From: Pirellula sp.
GTDB taxonomy: Bacteria; Planctomycetota; Planctomycetia; Pirellulales; PNKZ01
NCBI GenBank assembly: GCA_013822735.1
Contig: PNKZ01000001.1
Coordinates: 992,001 to 1,056,000, forward strand
Direction of reading: 5' to 3'
Length of the DNA: 64,000 nt
The translations under genes were made by a program, and so were the position numbers. The notes under the pieces are model-generated. The model was not told the origin of the DNA, searched no databases, and saw nothing but the letters and a program-made list of their open reading frames with translations. The stretch's first letter is position 1, and each line of letters begins with the position of its first letter. Shown here one piece after another: positions 61,735 through 64,000 of this stretch.

Positions 61735-63081
61735 ATGTCGTCCGGATCCGATGCCGTCGACCCGTTGCGCGAAGCGCTGCGTTACTCTCCCGACAACGTC
61801 CCGCTGCGCCGCCATTTGGCCGGCACGCTCCTCGCGGCCGGGCGCTTCGAAGAGGCCGAGCTCGTCTACAAGGAAGGGCTGCAACGCCATCCGACCGACG
61901 CGTCGCTCAAGCTCGGACTGGCCGACGCCTTCTATCGTCAGCAAAAAGATTCGCCGGCGCTCGTCGTAATCGAAGACCTGTTGAAGGCCTCGCACCCGCC
62001 GGCGGCGGCGTACATTTTGCATGCGCGCCTCTTGCTGCGCGGCGGCGAAACGCAACGGGCCGTGCATCAATATCGCGAAGCGCTCAAGGAAGACCCGACG
62101 GCTGAAGACCTCGGTCTCGCCGCGCAGCTCGGCATCAATGCCTCCGGCGTCGAAGAAGTGAGCGAAGGTCGCGTTCGCCAAGGCTGGGAAGGCGATGGCG
62201 CGGCGTTCTCCGAGTTCTCCGTCGAGCGGCCGACCGTGAAGTTCGCCGACGTCGGCGGCATGGAGAAACTCAAAGAAGAGATTCGGCTGAAGATCATTCT
62301 GCCGCTCGAACATCCGGAGCTTTTCAAAGCGTACGGCAAAGCGATCGGCGGCGGCATCCTGATGTACGGCCCGCCGGGCTGCGGCAAGACGCACTTGGCC
62401 CGAGCCACGGCGGGCGAAGTGAACGCTGGCTTCTTGAGCATCGGCATCAACGACGTGCTCGATATGTGGATCGGCCAGAGCGAGCACAAGTTGCACGAGC
62501 TGTTCGAGCAGGCCCGCCGCAATCGGCCGTGCGTGTTGTTCTTCGACGAAGTCGACGCGCTCGGAGCGAGCCGCACCGATATGCGTTCGTCGGCCGGCCG
62601 GCATTTGATCAACCAGTTCCTCGCCGAACTCGACGGCGTGCAAACCTCGAACGAAGGGATCTTGATCCTGGCCGCGACAAACGCCCCGTGGCATCTCGAC
62701 TCGGCGTTTCGCCGCCCGGGCCGCTTCGATCGCATTCTCTTCGTGCCGCCGCCGGATCTGCCGGCCCGCGCTGAAGTGCTGCGCATTCTTTGCAAAGGGA
62801 AACCGGTCGAGGCGCTCGACTACGACGGCCTCGCCAAAAAGACCGACGGTCTTTCGGGCGCCGATCTCAAATCGGTGATCGACGTGGCGGTGGAGGCCAA
62901 ACTGCGCGAGGCCCTCAAGACCGGCGCGATCAAACCGCTCACGACGAAAGACCTGCTGGCCGCGGCCGGCAACGTACGCCAGTCAACCAAAGAATGGTTC
63001 TCCACGGCCCGCAACTACGCCCTCTACTCGAACGAAGGCGGGCTGTACGACGATATCTTGAGCTATCTGAAGATTCGCTGA
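61735..63081 (+). CDS. TPR-AAA+ ATPase
   Basis: A 448-residue protein. Residues 1-~130 form TPR-like helices (A-G-R-F-E-E-A-E-L-V-Y-K-E-G-L). The AAA+ domain covers ~165-400: Walker A G-P-P-G-C-G-K-T (212-219), Walker B C-V-L-F-F-D-E (266-272), sensor-1 A-T-N-A (314-317) and the arginine-finger region F-R-R-P-G-R-F-D (325-332). G-M-E-K-L-K-E-E-I before it matches the FtsH/SpoVK/p97-type. It may be a segregase or remodelling ATPase. The start at 61735 was chosen for its position at the TPR; the frame runs farther upstream. Confidence 0.92.
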   Translation: MSSGSDAVDPLREALRYSPDNVPLRRHLAGTLLAAGRFEEAELVYKEGLQRHPTDASLKLGLADAFYRQQKDSPALVVIEDLLKASHPPAAAYILHARLLLRGGETQRAVHQYREALKEDPTAEDLGLAAQLGINASGVEEVSEGRVRQGWEGDGAAFSEFSVERPTVKFADVGGMEKLKEEIRLKIILPLEHPELFKAYGKAIGGGILMYGPPGCGKTHLARATAGEVNAGFLSIGINDVLDMWIGQSEHKLHELFEQARRNRPCVLFFDEVDALGASRTDMRSSAGRHLINQFLAELDGVQTSNEGILILAATNAPWHLDSAFRRPGRFDRILFVPPPDLPARAEVLRILCKGKPVEALDYDGLAKKTDGLSGADLKSVIDVAVEAKLREALKTGAIKPLTTKDLLAAAGNVRQSTKEWFSTARNYALYSNEGGLYDDILSYLKIR

Positions 63082-63094
63082 GAACTGGCAAGTC

Positions 63095-64000
63095 ATGTCG
63101 GAACATCTTGCGCGCGCTCAGCAGTTGATGGAATGGGAGCGCTACGAACCGGCGGCCGCGTCGCTTCTTTCGGCGCTGGCAGAGGAGCCCAACGACGCGA
63201 TTGCGCATGCCATGCTCGCGGCCTGCCATCTTAAATCGCGACGCTTGTGCTCGGCTCTGGAAGAAGTACGAACTAGTTTGGGGCTCGCGCCCGATTTTGC
63301 GTACGCCCACTACGTGCATAGCTTGATCTTGTCGCGACGAGGGGAGACGGACGAAGCGATTGCCGCCGTTCGCGAGGCGATTCGGATAGAGCCGCATTCC
63401 GCCGACTACCTATTCTTTCACGCCGCCCTGCTGCACGATTGCGGAAGACTCCGCGAATCGCTTCAGGTCGTCTTGGCGGCGCGGCGCGTTGATCCCAGGC
63501 ATGTCGAGTCCGCCAACTTGCACGTCCTTTTGCTCGCCGCTCGAGGAAAAATAGACGAGGCCGAAGCGGCCATCGACGCGATTCTCTCCATCAATCCCGA
63601 ATTCGCTTGGACCCATCGGAATCTCGCCTTCATCTCCGCGCAGCGAGGCGACTTTGCCCAAGCGGTTTCCTCTTATCGCGAAGCGTTGCGGCTGAAGCCC
63701 ACCGATTCGATCGCCCGCGATGGATTGGTGGCCGCACTCAAAAAAAGAAATGTCGTTTATCGATTTCTGTTTTGGTTTTTTGCTGCAGATCCCGGTCTGT
63801 TGGCGGGCCAGGCGATGATGCAAGGGGCGATGGTGAGCTTTCTCGTCTTAATCATTCCAGGGCTGGTCTTTGCTTGGTATCGCGACCCGAACGCAATTTT
63901 CCCGTTTTGGCCGCTGGTCGTGCTTTCCGGAACCTTGCTGTTTATGCCGATTCAACTTGTGCTTCGGATTCTTTTCCTGTGGCTGGGCGACCATGCGATC
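63095..64000 (+). CDS. TPR membrane protein, 3' end outside window
   Basis: A frame open from the ATG at 63095, 13 bp after the AAA+ stop, to the window end (302 codons). Residues 1-~220 are TPR-like repeats (E-P-A-A-A-S-L-L-S-A-L-A-E-E-P-N-D; G-D-F-A-Q-A-V-S-S-Y-R-E-A-L-R-L-K-P). Then two or more membrane helices follow (M-V-S-F-L-V-L-I-I-P-G-L-V-F-A-W; L-V-V-L-S-G-T-L-L-F-M-P-I). It probably tethers the AAA+ partner to the membrane (inference). Confidence 0.88.
   Translation, partial: MSEHLARAQQLMEWERYEPAAASLLSALAEEPNDAIAHAMLAACHLKSRRLCSALEEVRTSLGLAPDFAYAHYVHSLILSRRGETDEAIAAVREAIRIEPHSADYLFFHAALLHDCGRLRESLQVVLAARRVDPRHVESANLHVLLLAARGKIDEAEAAIDAILSINPEFAWTHRNLAFISAQRGDFAQAVSSYREALRLKPTDSIARDGLVAALKKRNVVYRFLFWFFAADPGLLAGQAMMQGAMVSFLVLIIPGLVFAWYRDPNAIFPFWPLVVLSGTLLFMPIQLVLRILFLWLGDHAI

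Overview
The window looks like a chromosomal segment of a high-GC planctomycete (Pirellulales-like). The evidence is a set of gene families largely confined to that phylum: a DUF1549/DUF1553 + DUF1501 pair at the left edge, a DUF1592-type cytochrome + DUF1552 pair, a PEP-CTERM protein with autotransporter-type repeats, DUF1570, Tat-exported sugar-isomerase-like proteins and several secreted FAD oxidoreductases. No rRNA, CRISPR array or complete IS element was seen. One tRNA (Ser, anticodon CGA) is present.

Layout. 1-6.4 kb: DUF1549/1553 and DUF1501, then lgt (with a PDZ insertion) and a folK-panC pair on the minus strand. 6.4-15.6 kb: a strong minus-strand terminator, a nitrilase-family amidase, a Gly/His/Ser/Tyr-rich exported TPR protein, a Bcp-type peroxiredoxin, a Tat-exported molybdopterin oxidoreductase and a PEP-CTERM protein of about 1,090 residues. 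15.8-22.4 kb: a four-gene minus operon (DUF1592 cytochrome, DUF1552, exported duplicated-domain protein, Tm-1-like/UPF0261). 22.6-31.5 kb: a seven-gene minus cluster for heavy-metal export, combining a CzcA/CzcB-type RND pump, His/Cys-rich accessory proteins and a MacB/LolD-like ABC pair. 31.8-37.8 kb: a sugar-isomerase-like TIM barrel, about 800 bp packed with repeats and palindromes, an NTF2-like protein, DUF1254, an attC-like palindrome with a small cassette-like gene, and a sialate O-acetylesterase. 37.9-46 kb: small redox and detoxification genes, including an ArsR-SRPBCC-DUF899 operon with a readable promoter/operator and an Ohr-SDR-tautomerase run. 46-51.5 kb: exported or lipid-anchored proteins of poorly known function. 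51.5-58.9 kb: a four-gene minus operon of three FAD-dependent oxidoreductases and one beta-propeller glycosidase-like protein. 59-60.6 kb: a small integron-like region with a decayed tyrosine recombinase, attC-like palindromes, two small Cys-rich cassette genes and the tRNA. 60.8-64 kb: CBS-pair protein, TPR-AAA+ ATPase and a membrane TPR protein cut by the window end.

The most interesting signal is the palindrome family at 35.5, 59.3 and 59.8 kb. These three elements are 125-126 bp long with the same internal geometry: outer TAAC/GTTA cores, exactly 9 nt, a CAGTTGC-type arm, a central part, then the mirror image. Small genes abut them as cassettes abut attC sites, one with its stop codon inside the core box. 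No integron integrase is in view, so they would be integrase-less clusters (CALIN/SALIN type) or a planctomycete relative of attC. Functional calls rest on motif reading by eye; no database search was run.
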